Below, one piece after another: positions 43,894 to 55,300 of a stretch of DNA of 64,000 nt; position 1 is the first letter of the stretch, and each line of letters opens with the position of its first letter. This stretch comes from Alternaria dauci. Taxonomy: Eukaryota; Ascomycota; Dothideomycetes; Pleosporales; Pleosporaceae. A program made the translations under genes and the position numbers. The notes beneath the pieces were generated by a model that did no database searches, had not been told where the DNA came from, and saw only the letters and a program-made list of their open reading frames with translations. The stretch spans positions 2,046,001 through 2,110,000 of the forward strand of contig NC_091275.1 of assembly GCF_042100115.1 (NCBI RefSeq). The letters are read 5' to 3'.

Positions 43894-44339
43894 GTCAATG
43901 ATGATGGTTGATATTGATGCGAGGATGCGTTCGGTTCGGGTGAGCAGGAAGCGCTAGTGCCACGCGCAAACTACGTCTAGCGCGTGTTAGCGCACGGTGC
44001 GTTCAGGTTTGGCGTCATCGTCCAGCTCCTTCCGTCTCTGAGTCGCTGAGTCGTCTTCTTCTTCCCTTGCAGATGAAGGCGTTGTTTGGAACAACGATCT
44101 TGGCGTCACGAAATGGAAACATAGCAACATGCCGCATCTTCGTTCTTGCTATCACAATCAAAGTGCGAAAAGTTTCTCTTCACTCTCACTTGTTGGTCGA
44201 GGTCAAGAGGTGTCGGCCATTCCCTTTCATCAGTATTTTTTGTAATTGTAGGCAGTCATTTTCGAGTCAATTCACAACTTCGCTACGCACTTCGACGAAC
44301 CTGTCAGATTGACAATCCCATAGAGCCAGCAACTTCAGG
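43889..44339. other. Intergenic, CEM1 promoter
   Basis: About 450 bp between two leftward genes, including the five-codon uORF near its left end. No other feature stands out. Confidence 0.5.
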
Positions 44340-44876
44340 CTACCTGTCGGATTCGAGGCTATGGAAAGTAGTAGCATTGCAACCATGCCAACTCATCGCT
44401 AATGCGTCTACTTCACCACCCGCACTGAGCTCCTCCATGCTGGATAGAAGGGCGATATCGTCGTCAGCCTGCAATTCGCTGTTATGAAGAGTTCCTGTCC
44501 GGTCTTCACGGATGTACTTCCGATGCTCTTCTTTGACGAAAGCGATTCGTTTGCGTTCAGGGCCGACAGCCTCAGAGATGGTTCGCTTCCCTGTGTTGAC
44601 CAAAACGTTATTCATCTCAATGCTTCGCGCCCGCCCCCGTTTTCGATCTCTGTCGTGCTGTGTGCGCGCTTTCAGCCAGCCCATCTCTCGACGAAGATCA
44701 CGCGCGATTGCAGGAGACACAACGGAGGCGTCGACAGCTTGAGTGCAGCTTGAAGTTGGTGATGCTGATCGGATCCTGGAAACTGAGGGAACAGTTGAAG
44801 ATGTCGATTCAAAGCTTCGGGAGAGAAGCCCAAGTTCTGGCTTCGGCTGGAAGAAAGGAGAGCCATTTTCGACCAT
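44340..44876 (-). CDS. Hypothetical basic protein
   Basis: A 178-codon frame from MVENGSPFF. The first ~50 residues are Ser/Thr-rich. The middle is strongly charged with a likely nuclear signal (KARTQHDRDRKRGRARS, PERKRIAFVKEEHRKY). The acidic end has SELQADDDIALLSSMEEL. Composition is protein-like and there is no stop for 537 bp, but rightward frames of 76-113 codons overlap it, so the strand is not certain. A second leftward open stretch at 45313-45567 could be an upstream exon; I could not join them with good splice sites. Family unknown. Confidence 0.42.
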   Translation of the reverse strand: MVENGSPFFQPKPELGLLSRSFESTSSTVPSVSRIRSASPTSSCTQAVDASVVSPAIARDLRREMGWLKARTQHDRDRKRGRARSIEMNNVLVNTGKRTISEAVGPERKRIAFVKEEHRKYIREDRTGTLHNSELQADDDIALLSSMEELSAGGEVDALAMSWHGCNATTFHSLESDR

Positions 44877-45711
44877 GGGTTGGTCGCGTCACAGATTGTC
44901 GCCCGAGCAGCTTATGCTGGTCCGCTGGTACATATATGCTCTCTCATGACGCCGTCACAAACCTCGTATGATTATTCCAGTGTTGGCTGTAGGTTTGCAT
45001 CCGACATGTGGCACGCAGAGTTTGTTGCTGTGGTGTGTAGGACGATTGATCACAATCGCACCATTTGTTTGACATTCTTGACGTTCTTTAGGAAAAGATG
45101 GTGAATCCATGGCGGAGCACGTGGAGCTAAATGTCGAGCATGGGACTCAAGTATACGGTGATCAAATAGTGTCAAAAAAGTCAGTGTAATGTCGTTCAAG
45201 AAAATTACCCTCAAACCCCCTGTCAATCAAAACTTTGAACTTTGGGCTGAACATGACAGAGAGCACCGGGGCAACAGGACAGAGAGTAGGCACGAGCAAA
45301 CATGTCTAGAAGTCAACCTAGCCTAGAATTCTTGCCGGTTGTTCGTGACACAGGCAGCGATTGCGTCGGCTCATCGTGGAATTGCTGAGTTGATTCCGCC
45401 CCGCTTGGACATGACCAGCAGGCGTGTAAGTCGTCGAGAATTTGTGGAGCTTGAGGAGGCGACATTACTTCTTGAGGCATCGGAACAAAAGAGTGTCGAT
45501 TGAAGTTCGGTCCGTCAAGAGAATCCTCCTGTAAAGGAGGCGACGCGAATTGCCGAAAGCACGTCATCGTCTTGGCGAGCCTCGTCTAGCGGCATTCCGC
45601 GAGCATCACTCAACACCAGAGAAATGACTCCCCGCCATGTGATAAAGACGCCCCACTTCCTGTGACGCAGGCTTCAGACTCCCTTGGTTGAACGTTTTCG
45701 ACATCGCCATC
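44877..45711. other. Intergenic, with a possible upstream exon
   Basis: About 835 bp between divergent genes. The leftward frame 45313-45567 (84 codons, Pro/Ser/Gln-rich) could be part of the hypothetical gene to the left. A T10 tract occurs near 45781 just inside the next gene's first intron. Confidence 0.4.
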
Positions 45712-47510
45712 ATGGACTCTCAGGTGCCAGACACTGAAACCGCCAATGGACCCACAAAGTACAGTGAGTATCCTCTCAACTTTTTTTTTGCCGTCGCAAC
45801 CCTTCCGAGGTAGTCGTAACACGACGTCGTCACACGCAAACATAGCAAATCACTGTCGCTGATTATGACTCGCTTCGGGCGTTGGTGCCGACTCCAAAGA
45901 CGGCTTCCCATCGCGTTCTGGTGCTGATGGATTAAACTGACACGCTATAGGAAGGGTGTCGTCGCAACCTGAGAACCCGTTCGCTAGCCTCATCCCCGAT
46001 CAGACGTTCGCTATCATACCGCAAGTCACGCTTGAATCTGGCGTCGTGTTACAGAATGTCAGCGTTGCATACAAGACGTACGGTACCCTCGCACCCAGCG
46101 GCGACAATGCTATGGTGATATGTCATGCGCTCACGGGAAGCGCCGATGTTGGCGATTGGTGGGGTCCGTTGCTAGGAGGGCCTGGAAAGGCTTTCGACAT
46201 ATCGCGTTTCTTCGTGGTATGTATGAACAGTCTTGGCAGTCCATACGGCAGTGCAAGTCCCGTCACAGCAAGGGACGGCGACGCGTCGCTGGGCCCGTAC
46301 GGTCCTGAGTTCCCGCTGACAACTGTGAGAGACGATGTCAAGTGAGTGAAACAAAGTCCGAGCCCTATACTTTGACAGCGCTAACAGGCGTAGTGTCTTC
46401 AAGCTCATCTTGGATGATCTCGGTGTGAAGCAGATCGCTGCAGTTATTGGAGGATCCATGGGTGGTATGCTTGTTCTTGAGTTTGCATACTTTGGAAAAG
46501 ACTATGTCAAAACCATCATCCCAATAGCCACATCGGCTCGCTACAGCGCATGGGGTATCAGCTGGGGCGAAGCACAACGGCAGAGCATCTACAGCGATCC
46601 CAAATACGACGATGGCTACTACCCATACGAGGATCCTCCGTCGACTGGGCTTGGAGCGGCGCGTATGTCGGCTCTGCTGACCTACCGAAGCCGCGACTCC
46701 TTCGAATCGAGATTTGGGCGCAACACGCCAGACCTGTCCAAGAAACAGAGCATCAACACTGTGCCGCGACCAACGACCCCATCAAATCCCTCGCACGAAC
46801 ACTGGGCTATACATAATGACGGTCACAAGAATGCTGGCTCGCCGCGTCTTATGTCGCGGTCAAACAGCAGTACCGCCATACCCGGCTCTGCAGCCACTCA
46901 CGCTGATCTCGAATTCCACGATGCGTCGGATCCTGCGACGCCGAACCTGCAAAGGACGAACTCGACAAGTAGTAAAAGCGCGTTTCCTCGCTCCTCGAAA
47001 CCTTTAGCCCCACACTATTTCTCAGCACAATCATACCTCCGTTACCAAGCCGACAAATTCATCAAGCGCTTCGACGCCAACTGTTATATCGCTATTACCA
47101 GAAAGCTGGACACACACGACGTATCTCGTTACCGTTATCCAGAAGGTCAGACACCCGAAACACTGGATCCAGTATCGGCCCTTCATCATGCGCTCTCTCT
47201 GATCGAGCAGCCTACGCTCGTTCTGGGCATACAGTCGGATGGCCTCTTCACATTCGCCGAACAAAAAGAGCTGGCCGCCTGCATTCCCAAAGCCACGCTC
47301 AAGACCATCGACTCACCAGACGGTCACGACGCCTTTCTTCTTGAATTTGAGCAGGTGAACAAACACCTGCTAGGCTTCTTGAACACCGAGCTCCCAGAAA
47401 TTATGAACAGAACGCCAAATGTAGAAACCGTCAGGAGCGATACTGGTATGACCGCTACTAAGACCAGTACGTTTGGCGAGGCTGAAGTTGAGGATATCAC
47501 TGCATGGTAA
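45712..47510 (+). CDS. MET2: Homoserine O-acetyltransferase
   Basis: Three exons: 45712-45763, 45951-46341, 46388-47510; 521 aa. Family motifs: ICHALTGSADVGDWWGPLLG, CMNSLGSPYGSASP, the nucleophile elbow GGSMGGM with Ser near residue 171, and catalytic Asp/His in DGLFTF and DSPDGHDAFLLEF. A Ser/Thr/Pro-rich insert of about 90 residues (after RFGRNTPDLSKKQS) is typical of fungal enzymes. It transfers acetyl from acetyl-CoA to homoserine; the product is used by O-acetylhomoserine sulfhydrylase to make homocysteine, so this is the entry to methionine synthesis. First intron GTGAGT to GCTATAG (187 nt). The C-terminus is extended by about 30 polar residues. Confidence 0.95.
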
Positions 47511-48252
47511 GAAGGACGGAAATATGACATTTAGCATGGCGTTCTGGACCCAGGAGAGGACTGCATTGGTTGGCGTACAGTTTTCGGCATATGCTTGAAA
47601 GAAAGCTGTATGATTATGATACGCTCTGAGGCGAGCAGAGCTGAGGTTCAACCCCTCGTAAATACCAGACACTGCATCGGGAGAGCAGCATCAACATCAT
47701 CATCAACCATAATCGAACAATATTTGACTTACAGCTTCTCGAGGTATGTCCAGCGACCACACAGCATAGGCTAAATCTTGCTCAATGGGTTTCGCGCTTA
47801 TACCCCGCCTTGGACGCTAACTTCCGACTCTCCCCGCGACTCCACTGTCTTTAGTCGCCTCAACCTCGGTTCCTGCATTATGCGGATTTTCTCCGCAGGC
47901 TGCGAGATCAACGTGCGTTATCCGATCTTCTCTCCCGAACTGCGATGCCGTATGGTCACGGGAGCTTGGTCACGATGCACAATTACCTGCAAGTGCGTAA
48001 TCTCAGGCAAGATGGAAGGATCGTCATGTATTGAATCGAGAGCGCTTGTGCATTTGAAACTCAGATGGGTGATTTCAAGCGACCCGTACGAAGGCCAAGG
48101 AAAGGGCACATTGCTTTCAAACCCCGCACATAGGCTCCGGACGTTGGGTCCCAGTGGTCGTATATGTAGTTCCCATCTTCCATTATATGTCCCTTCTTTT
48201 CATTGAGTCGCATTTTCTTCACTGCAACCATCATCATCGGGACGAAACCACA
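47511..48252. other. Intergenic region
   Basis: About 740 bp between two rightward genes: 3' flank of the acetyltransferase gene and promoter of the alcohol dehydrogenase gene. The frame 47778-48206 is not supported by motifs. Confidence 0.5.
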
Positions 48253-49462
48253 ATGCAATTACCCAAAACACAAAAGGCCGCTATTAAGCAAGGCACTGGT
48301 GAGAACGCTACCACCACCGTCAAGGAGATTCCTGTTCCAGAACCCTCTCCAGACCAGATCCTCGTCAAGATCAACTACACCGGCCTATGTGCGTCAGACA
48401 AGTCTCTACTCCACGATGAATGGGACTTCAAGATGGCGGAATGTACAAACGGCATTGCGGGTCACGAAGGCGCTGGCACTGTCGTAGCCGTCGGCTCCAA
48501 TGTCCAAGATCTTTGGCAGATTGGCAATCGTGCTGGCATCAAGTGGATCGCATCTGTATGCCGGAAGTGCGAGTTCTGTACCAACGGCCAAGATGAGTGC
48601 CATTGTCCAAAGCAACTGAACAGTGGCTTCACCATTGCGGGGACGTTCCAGGAGTACGTCTTGACAGATGGAAGGTATGCGACGAGGCTGCCAGATGGCG
48701 TTAAGGATGAGGAGGCGGGCCCAATCATGTGTGGTGGTGTGACGGCGTACGTGGCGTGTAAGAGGAGTAAGGTGCTTCCTGGGCAGTGGCTTGTTATTCC
48801 TGGAGCCGGTGGCGGTAAGTAGACACATGTCTTGTTGGCGTGTTCAACGAAGGAGAGAGAAGCGTATTTAGTCTCTAGAGACACTGACGCAACCCAGGCC
48901 TCGGCCACTTCGGCGTCCAATATGCCAAACACATGGGCATGCGCGTCATAGCCATCGACGGCGGCGACGCAAAACGTGAACTCTGTCTTTCCCTCGGTGC
49001 TGAAAAGTTCATCGACTACACCACGTGTTCAGACATCACATCCGAAATCATGAAGATCACTACCTACGGTGCTCACGGAGTCATCGTCTTTGCGGCTTCA
49101 AGAGCCGGATATGAGCAAGCACCACATCTGCTGAGACCGAATGGTACGATGGTATGTGTGGGTCTGCCGAAGGACAACACAATTATTGCGGGTGCTCCTC
49201 CCATTATAATGTGTTTGAAGAAGTTGAATGTTGTGGGAAGTGTGGTAGGAACATTGAAGGATGTTGAAGAGGTAAGTGCTGTGTTGTCACTGGATATGCT
49301 GGGGGTGTTGGCTAATGAGAGATTCAGGCGCTTGACTTCACTGCGCGAGGCTTGGTACATCCAATCTTGACGCATGGTGGGTTGGAAGACATCGATCGAT
49401 TCTGTGCGGATATGGATGCTGGCAAGCTTGTTGGACGGGCTGTGATCAAGATTACTGCGTAG
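48253..49462 (+). CDS. Zinc-dependent alcohol dehydrogenase
   Basis: Three exons: 48253-48814, 48898-49271, 49328-49462; 356 aa. Start at MQLPKTQKAA, not at the in-frame Met 99 nt upstream, because the family begins at this strand. Catalytic zinc ligands: Cys in GLCASDKSLL, His-Glu in AGHEGAGTVV and a later Cys in GPIMCGGVTAY. The structural zinc site is CRKCEFCTNGQDECHC. The cofactor-binding loop GAGGGLGHFGVQYAK is split by intron 1 and read correctly after splicing. The yeast ADH1-type tetrameric class normally has GVCHTDLH; here it is GLCASDKS, which suggests a different or wider substrate. Likely NAD-linked primary alcohol or aldehyde metabolism in the cytosol. Confidence 0.92.
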
Positions 49463-50289
49463 ACGTGTGAAATACACTACGAAGTCGAAAAATTTGAGAG
49501 AAAGCTCAAGTTTCAAGGCTCCAGATAAGTTCGTTTTGACTTCCATTTGATATGGATAGCGCGCAATCGATTTCCCCAAGTCTTTCGCATCCTACCTATC
49601 CTCTCTCTGCGTAAGTATGTCAGCATCGGTCGCAACCAAGAGCTCAACATCATAAGTTAGGCCAGCAAATAAATTCATCGCAATCGGTTTGAGATGATCC
49701 TCGCACCTGGATGCGAGAAAGTAATCTTCAAAGCCTAAGTATGTGTGAGCAGCGAGCACCCGAAAGGCTCGGCCGAGGGAGGAGCAGCATTCATAGTCGG
49801 CGAGTTTGATCGATTTTCATTGCCAGCTGGTGTGCATGTGCTTCACGCAATATGAGTGGTCGCCACCGGCAGCATGATGATGGAGGTAACAGGGTAACAG
49901 GGTGCGTGCAGGCTACAGGCTGCAGCAGGCAGGGTGGCAGGGTCATTTTATGCACACACACACACAGGGATTCAACGGGCGCTTTACCCAATGAGATAAC
50001 GAGCAGTGGGCTAAGCCTGGCGGGGTAAGAAGCTAGCTTTGTTGGGCGGCAAAGTCTGGTAACCATGATTGGAGACACCCACGTCGAACAGATGCAGAGG
50101 AGTGAGACTGAGTGCAGCGCCATGAGCAGTATACTGGGGAGGGGGGGACAGGTATAAGATACTGAGGCAGGCCTGCTCAAGTCCGGATTCATAAATCTGA
50201 CTTCTACTATTCGAAACCTACCCAAAATACATAGATATCTGATCTAAAGATTATTTATCACCCAAGCGACGTTAGAAAGCCAAAAAGCT
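49463..50289. other. Gene-free stretch with simple repeats
   Basis: About 830 bp. Contains a (CA)7 run, short imperfect G-rich repeats before it (two GGTAACA units near 49880-49900), and AT-rich sequence from 50180 onward that forms the presumed promoter of the small gene at 50290. Confidence 0.5.
49953..49966 (+). repeat. (CA)7 microsatellite
   Basis: Seven uninterrupted CA dinucleotides in intergenic DNA; likely length-polymorphic. Confidence 0.85.
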
Positions 50290-50583
50290 ATGCCTAGCCA
50301 GGATGAGAGCACTACTAAGAGAAATATATCCACTAATGCTCGTCAAAAGACGTCGTCAGTTAAGATGTAAGATACTCTGGCCCATCGTTATATGTTGTCT
50401 GATAACCTTGACAGCCTCACTAAAACGGTCCCTCTCTCCGAAACTGCACTAGGGAAACAGAACACCGACATGCGCTTGGTGGACCAATTGTGGGAAATGG
50501 AAGAAATGAACAGGATTAAAAGACTTCAGCGCGCAGCAATGGAGCTTGGTTTTGAGTTGCCTTCGCAGTGCTACCACAGATGA
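50290..50583 (+). CDS. Small two-exon hypothetical protein
   Basis: Exons 50290-50366 and 50415-50583, 81 aa. The 48-nt intron has GTAAGA, a CTGATAAC branch-like site and TTGACAG. Across it SSVK joins ILTKTVPLSETALG in frame. The second half is a charged helix (LVDQLWEMEEMNRIKRLQRA) that looks like a coiled coil, ending ELPSQCYHR. The first exon is polar (MPSQDESTTKRNIS). Family not recognised; it may be a small nuclear protein or the remains of a larger one. It sits 35 bp from the stop of the leftward esterase gene, so their 3' ends would overlap. Confidence 0.42.
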
Positions 50584-50618
50584 AGGTCCAAGTACGTCTG
50601 CGTCATGTACAAGCACCA

Positions 50619-51842
50619 TCAGTGTATTCTATCCTTAATAGCTTCCACGATGCTCTTTAGACCAGTCAGCCTCTCTTCTCTTGTTTCTCCAAGATACAGG
50701 CTCGCAACAGGCCATGCATGAATGCCACCTGGCTCTTCCCAACTTTCAACTTCCTTCCCGGTCTTACCAAGTAGACTGATCAAGTTCCTTGTCTCCGGCC
50801 CAAGAACCTCTTCGCTTCCAAAAAGAAAGTACCACCCTTGTTCGGGGCTAGCTTCCGTCCACTTGTTCACATCCTCACACTTTCCGGGCGAAACCATTGG
50901 ATCCTCTGGTGATATTTTGCTGCCAATGTATTGGCGACCGTACAGCTCCAAAGACGAACTGTTCAGGTAGTCGGAGGCCGTGTTCCGGTTTTCGCGCGAT
51001 ACTATCGTCACCCATGGGCTGATCATGACAGCAAGACCCGGTTTCTGATGCCGCAATTCGATATGATCGGATAGATGTAGCAGGAAACTCAGGATGAGGG
51101 TCGCGCCTGCCGAATCTCCACCTACCACTACGCGGGTCGAGGATTGAGCTAATGATAGAACATATTCGTAACCCGCGACCGTCTCGTGGAGCTGGGTGGG
51201 ATATGTGGCGTCCGGCACCAAGGTATATTCTAGAGCGAAGAGAGCTGGATTGCGATACCCGGCAGATTTTAGTAAAGCGACCCATGCTAGCAAAAACTCC
51301 ATGTAGAAGAAACTGCTGCCCATGGAAAAGCCGCCACCGTGGCAATAGTATACGATTACGTCTGGCTGCTCCTGCCGGTCGTGCACGATCCATACCCCTG
51401 CAAAGTTTGGTCGTTTGATCTCAGTCCATCTTATGGGACTTGTGACAATGCCGTGTCTCAGCATGCGAAACCTCAAGAACGGGAGCGAGACGGCCTTGGA
51501 AAAGAACACTCGCCCTAGAAAGGCGGGCATGTTGGCGAAAGCATAACGAACAAAGCGGATAACCAGATCTTGGAATGGCGTTGCTTTTCTCACAAAGGGC
51601 GCGCGGTTTTCATGTGGCACAATGAAGCGTTCGCGGATGAACTGATATGGAATTGCGATGGCTTTGGGAGCTGTGAGTATCAGTATACTCACATATGGAG
51701 AGTAATGTGACTTACCAAGAGAAGGTAGAGCTGGGATCAGCCAAGTCAAGAGTGGTATGATGCCAATCTGGATCAACAATTGAGGCGCGAGAAATACGAG
51801 GAAAGCTACACAGTCCAAGTAAGAGATCTGGCTCAGTATCAT
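50619..51842 (-). CDS. HGGG-type esterase/lipase (arylacetamide deacetylase-like)
   Basis: Two exons: 51716-51842 and 50619-51670; 392 aa. The 45-nt intron (GTAAGT to CTCACAG) has no stop and is a multiple of three, so the unspliced frame also stays open. Start at MILSQISYLD gives a normal N-terminal membrane anchor (VAFLVFLAPQLLIQIGII). Motifs: oxyanion hole YCHGGGFSMGS and nucleophile GGDSAGA, with the His near GGIHAWPV. This is the hormone-sensitive lipase / alpha/beta hydrolase-3 family, often ER-anchored and acting on short-chain or xenobiotic esters. A longer frame reaching 51965 adds a Cys-rich leader that looks non-coding. Confidence 0.88.
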   Translation of the reverse strand: MILSQISYLDCVAFLVFLAPQLLIQIGIIPLLTWLIPALPSLGKSHYSPYVSILILTAPKAIAIPYQFIRERFIVPHENRAPFVRKATPFQDLVIRFVRYAFANMPAFLGRVFFSKAVSLPFLRFRMLRHGIVTSPIRWTEIKRPNFAGVWIVHDRQEQPDVIVYYCHGGGFSMGSSFFYMEFLLAWVALLKSAGYRNPALFALEYTLVPDATYPTQLHETVAGYEYVLSLAQSSTRVVVGGDSAGATLILSFLLHLSDHIELRHQKPGLAVMISPWVTIVSRENRNTASDYLNSSSLELYGRQYIGSKISPEDPMVSPGKCEDVNKWTEASPEQGWYFLFGSEEVLGPETRNLISLLGKTGKEVESWEEPGGIHAWPVASLYLGETREERLTGLKSIVEAIKDRIH

Positions 51843-52388
51843 CTTGATGAGAAAGAGGATGAAGCATGTCAATGAATGGCACACGCAGCGACATTGTTCA
51901 GAAACACCAATGGCGATGACGCTGACAAGGGTCCAGCTAAGCCACAACCGTTTAGCGCCACCCAACGGTGCCGTGTCTCGTTCTGCTCTACCGTAGGCTC
52001 GACCAGAATCATGTCAAAGTCTCGAACGCTGCTTGACGCGAACCGTGAGTGTTCAGTGAGGTGTGAAAGCCGAGCATTGTCTTGCTTGAGCAAACAGTAG
52101 TTCACACGTGACGGCGATTAGCGGCGCGGCGCACAGACCCACCGGTCGGTCGCGACTTCCAGAAAACTTCCGCGACTCTCTAGCTGCCACTCCGCAAACA
52201 CGACTGCAGCGCTTGCATTCCACGCCGCCCACTTGCCTGCGCCTGCATCGAAGGATCACACCAAACCCGGTCGCTTCTTGTCTGTCCTTTCTCTCTACGC
52301 TTTTAATGGAGTAAAGCCCGACATAGACGGCGATTCATCTTCTTACACGGCAGCCTTACCCGAAGTCGCGAACTCGCAGAACCTCACC
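51843..52388. other. Divergent promoter region
   Basis: About 550 bp between the leftward esterase and the rightward RING/SR gene. An in-frame extension of the latter (from 52233) lacks conserved sequence. Confidence 0.5.
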
Positions 52389-55300
52389 ATGGCCAACCCC
52401 GCCGCGGATCCCAAGGCGGCACCGCTCGCCGACGAGCTGAAAGAGCTCGCCCTGTACGTGTGACCCGTGAGTATCATCGCGACCAACACTAATATGTGCA
52501 GTTCGCTTCCAACAACCGTCTTTCCCAAGAACTTCTTCTGCGCCCTCTGCAACCAGCTTGCATTCGACTCATACAAACTCATCTGCTGCGCCAAGTCCAT
52601 ATGCTCGTCATGTGCGTATGCCAATCTCTGCGATGGGAGCATGACATGTGCTGACATGGTTTAGGCCAAGGAAACCTTCACTTCCCGACGACGTGTCCGT
52701 CATGCGACCACTCACCGCTCGAAGCCGAATCATGCACGGTGAACAAGTCTCTGCGCAACACGATGCGAGTATGGCTCCAGAAGCAGAAGAAGAAGGAAGA
52801 GGCCAAAGCCGCGGCACAAGCAGCTACCCCGCCCGTCGAGGCTACACCGGCCGCGCCTGAGGTACAGCCGGTAGGCGATGGTGTAGAGAAACCCGTAGAC
52901 AGTGTTGAGGACGCACCCAAGGCAGAGGACAGTGTCGCTGAACAAGCTGCTGGTTCTGCGGAGAACGCGGAAGAGGCTGGACAGCGTGCCGACTCTGCCT
53001 CGGCCCAACCGAATGAGGTAGGTTCCCAATGTCTTTCCTTCCGTTTTCACTTGGCTGTGCTGGTACTGTACAATGAAAAGAAGAAAAGAAGAAAAGCAAA
53101 AGAGAGACCGTCGGGTGTCCAACAATTGCAAAACATGGTTGCCACACGTGCCAATGACATGAGATACTTTCAATTTCACCTTTTGCTTTTACTGATTGAG
53201 CTAGGACAATGCTTCTCTTGAGAACGACGCCGAGCGACGCGGTAGCACCGCCTCCCAGAACGTACCCAAGAGCACCGATCAGGCTGCTGTAGAGAGTGCG
53301 AGCGACGAGCAAAAGAACACGAATGGAGCCAATGGTATGATGGGCAACAATCCGGCGATGAACGGCATGCAAGGCCAAATGGGCTTCGCCTTTCCCAACC
53401 AGGGTGGTTTCAACAACGGTATGGCCTGGAATGGCATGCCCAACATGATGGCCGGCGGTGGCTGGAATGGCATGAGTCCCATAGGTATGTCTTTGCACTC
53501 TACACCATCTGTCCAGCAGGCGACTAACACCTACCCAGACTTCAACAGCATGAACGGCATGTACGGCAACTTTGGAGGAAACATGGGCATGGGCATGAAC
53601 GATATGTCTGCCATGAACATGATGCAATATGGTGGCGGCTATGGCAATGGGTGGAATGGCATGGGCGGTGGTTATGGAAACTTCAGCGGGCCCAATCAGA
53701 TGGGTGGCTATAATCAATCTGGAGCATATCCCGAGATGATGAACCAGTTCCCCAAGAATAATTTCTCAAACCAGAACCAGAATCGTTTCCATGCCAATCA
53801 AGGAGGAGCAAATCCTCAGCGAAACAACAGGAATGGCAGCCAGGGTAGCTTTGGTCCTGGGTTCCCGAATGCGCCTGGTCGTCCGGGTAGCCGCGGCGGC
53901 CCTCTGCAAAACGTACGTTCAACCCATCAACGAAAGCCACCGAACCCGTACAAGGGAACCGGTAAAACTTGGATATCAAAAACTGACGCGATTCGTCCTA
54001 CGCAGCGTGACGGCCAGTCGCCTGATGGAGTCGCTAACACTGCCCCCGAGGTCAAGGCCGAGGGTGAGCAGCCGAAGGCGTCCACAGAGCCCACTGAGGA
54101 AGGTAAGGAGACCGGCGACGGTGTTCCGGTATCGACTGAACAGCAGACTTCTGCAGACAGCGCCGGTGCTGGCGTCGCAAGCGAAGCTGCTGGAGAAGAT
54201 ACTAACCACACAGGCAATGTTGTACAGGATGAAGCGCAAGATGGCGGTCTGAAGCCTATACAGACCGTAGACTCCGGCGATGCAGACATGCAGGAGTACG
54301 GCCAGTCCATGATGGGCCATGGCATGCCCTACGCCCAGGGAATGATGAATCAGTTCCCGAACCAGCACATGAATACACCGTTCGATCCCAGCATGAACAT
54401 GAATATGGGATACAATGGCAACTATGGCCCTCGTAGCGCTCTCAACAACGGAGCGTATGGCGCTGCAACAGTTTTGACAGGCCAGTCAGTGGAGCCTATC
54501 GGTGTTGGCGTTGCGGGCGCGCCAACTGGACCACGTGCGATGAGAGAAGGCCGACCCAACACTGGGTTCTCGAGTCGTATGAACAGCGGGCGATATGCTC
54601 CACCGCAACCACCCAAGAGCATTGCATCTACCCAAGATGTAGCCTCTGGCAGCCCCCAGCGAAGAGTTCGATCGTGAGTAGATCTGTCTCAAACATACAG
54701 AATAGACAACAACTGACAATGGCACAGGCGATCTCCTCTTCGCGACGAGAGTATGCGCGTCAAGGAACGCTCACCATCGCGCTCTCGCTCAAGATCGAGA
54801 GTGAGGGACGACGAGAGGGACGAACAGCGCGAGCGGTCTCGTTCAGCAGACCGGATTTCCCGCCGTGATGACCGTGGAAGATCTGTCACGCCATTGGACG
54901 ATGATTACGAGAGTCGCAAAGACCGCAAGCACCGGTCGTCACGCTACGACGACCGTGAACAGGAATACGATGATCGCTACCGCGACGAAAAGGGCAGTCG
55001 AGGTGACCGTACGCGCTCTGCATCAGCAGACTCCAAGTATCGTAGCAGCCGCCGCGATAAGGACAAGCACCGTTCATCGCGATCACACCGCGACCGAAGC
55101 AAGGAACATCGTCGTCGCTACCGCTCTCGGTCGCCTCGCGAAGAGGATAGATACGAAGACGAGGAGGCGTATGTTAACGGCGAGAAGGATTCGGATGGCA
55201 GCTCACGTCGCAAGCATAGGAGCGGCCGCGACCGATCACGCGATAAGGAGCGTGAGAGAGACCGCAAGGACCGTAAAGAGCGAGACCGCGACTATGACTA

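Noticed and set aside
51843..51965. Upstream start for the HGGG esterase
   Set aside because: Adds a Cys/Leu-rich leader unlike the family; MILSQISYLD at 51842 gives the normal N-terminal anchor.
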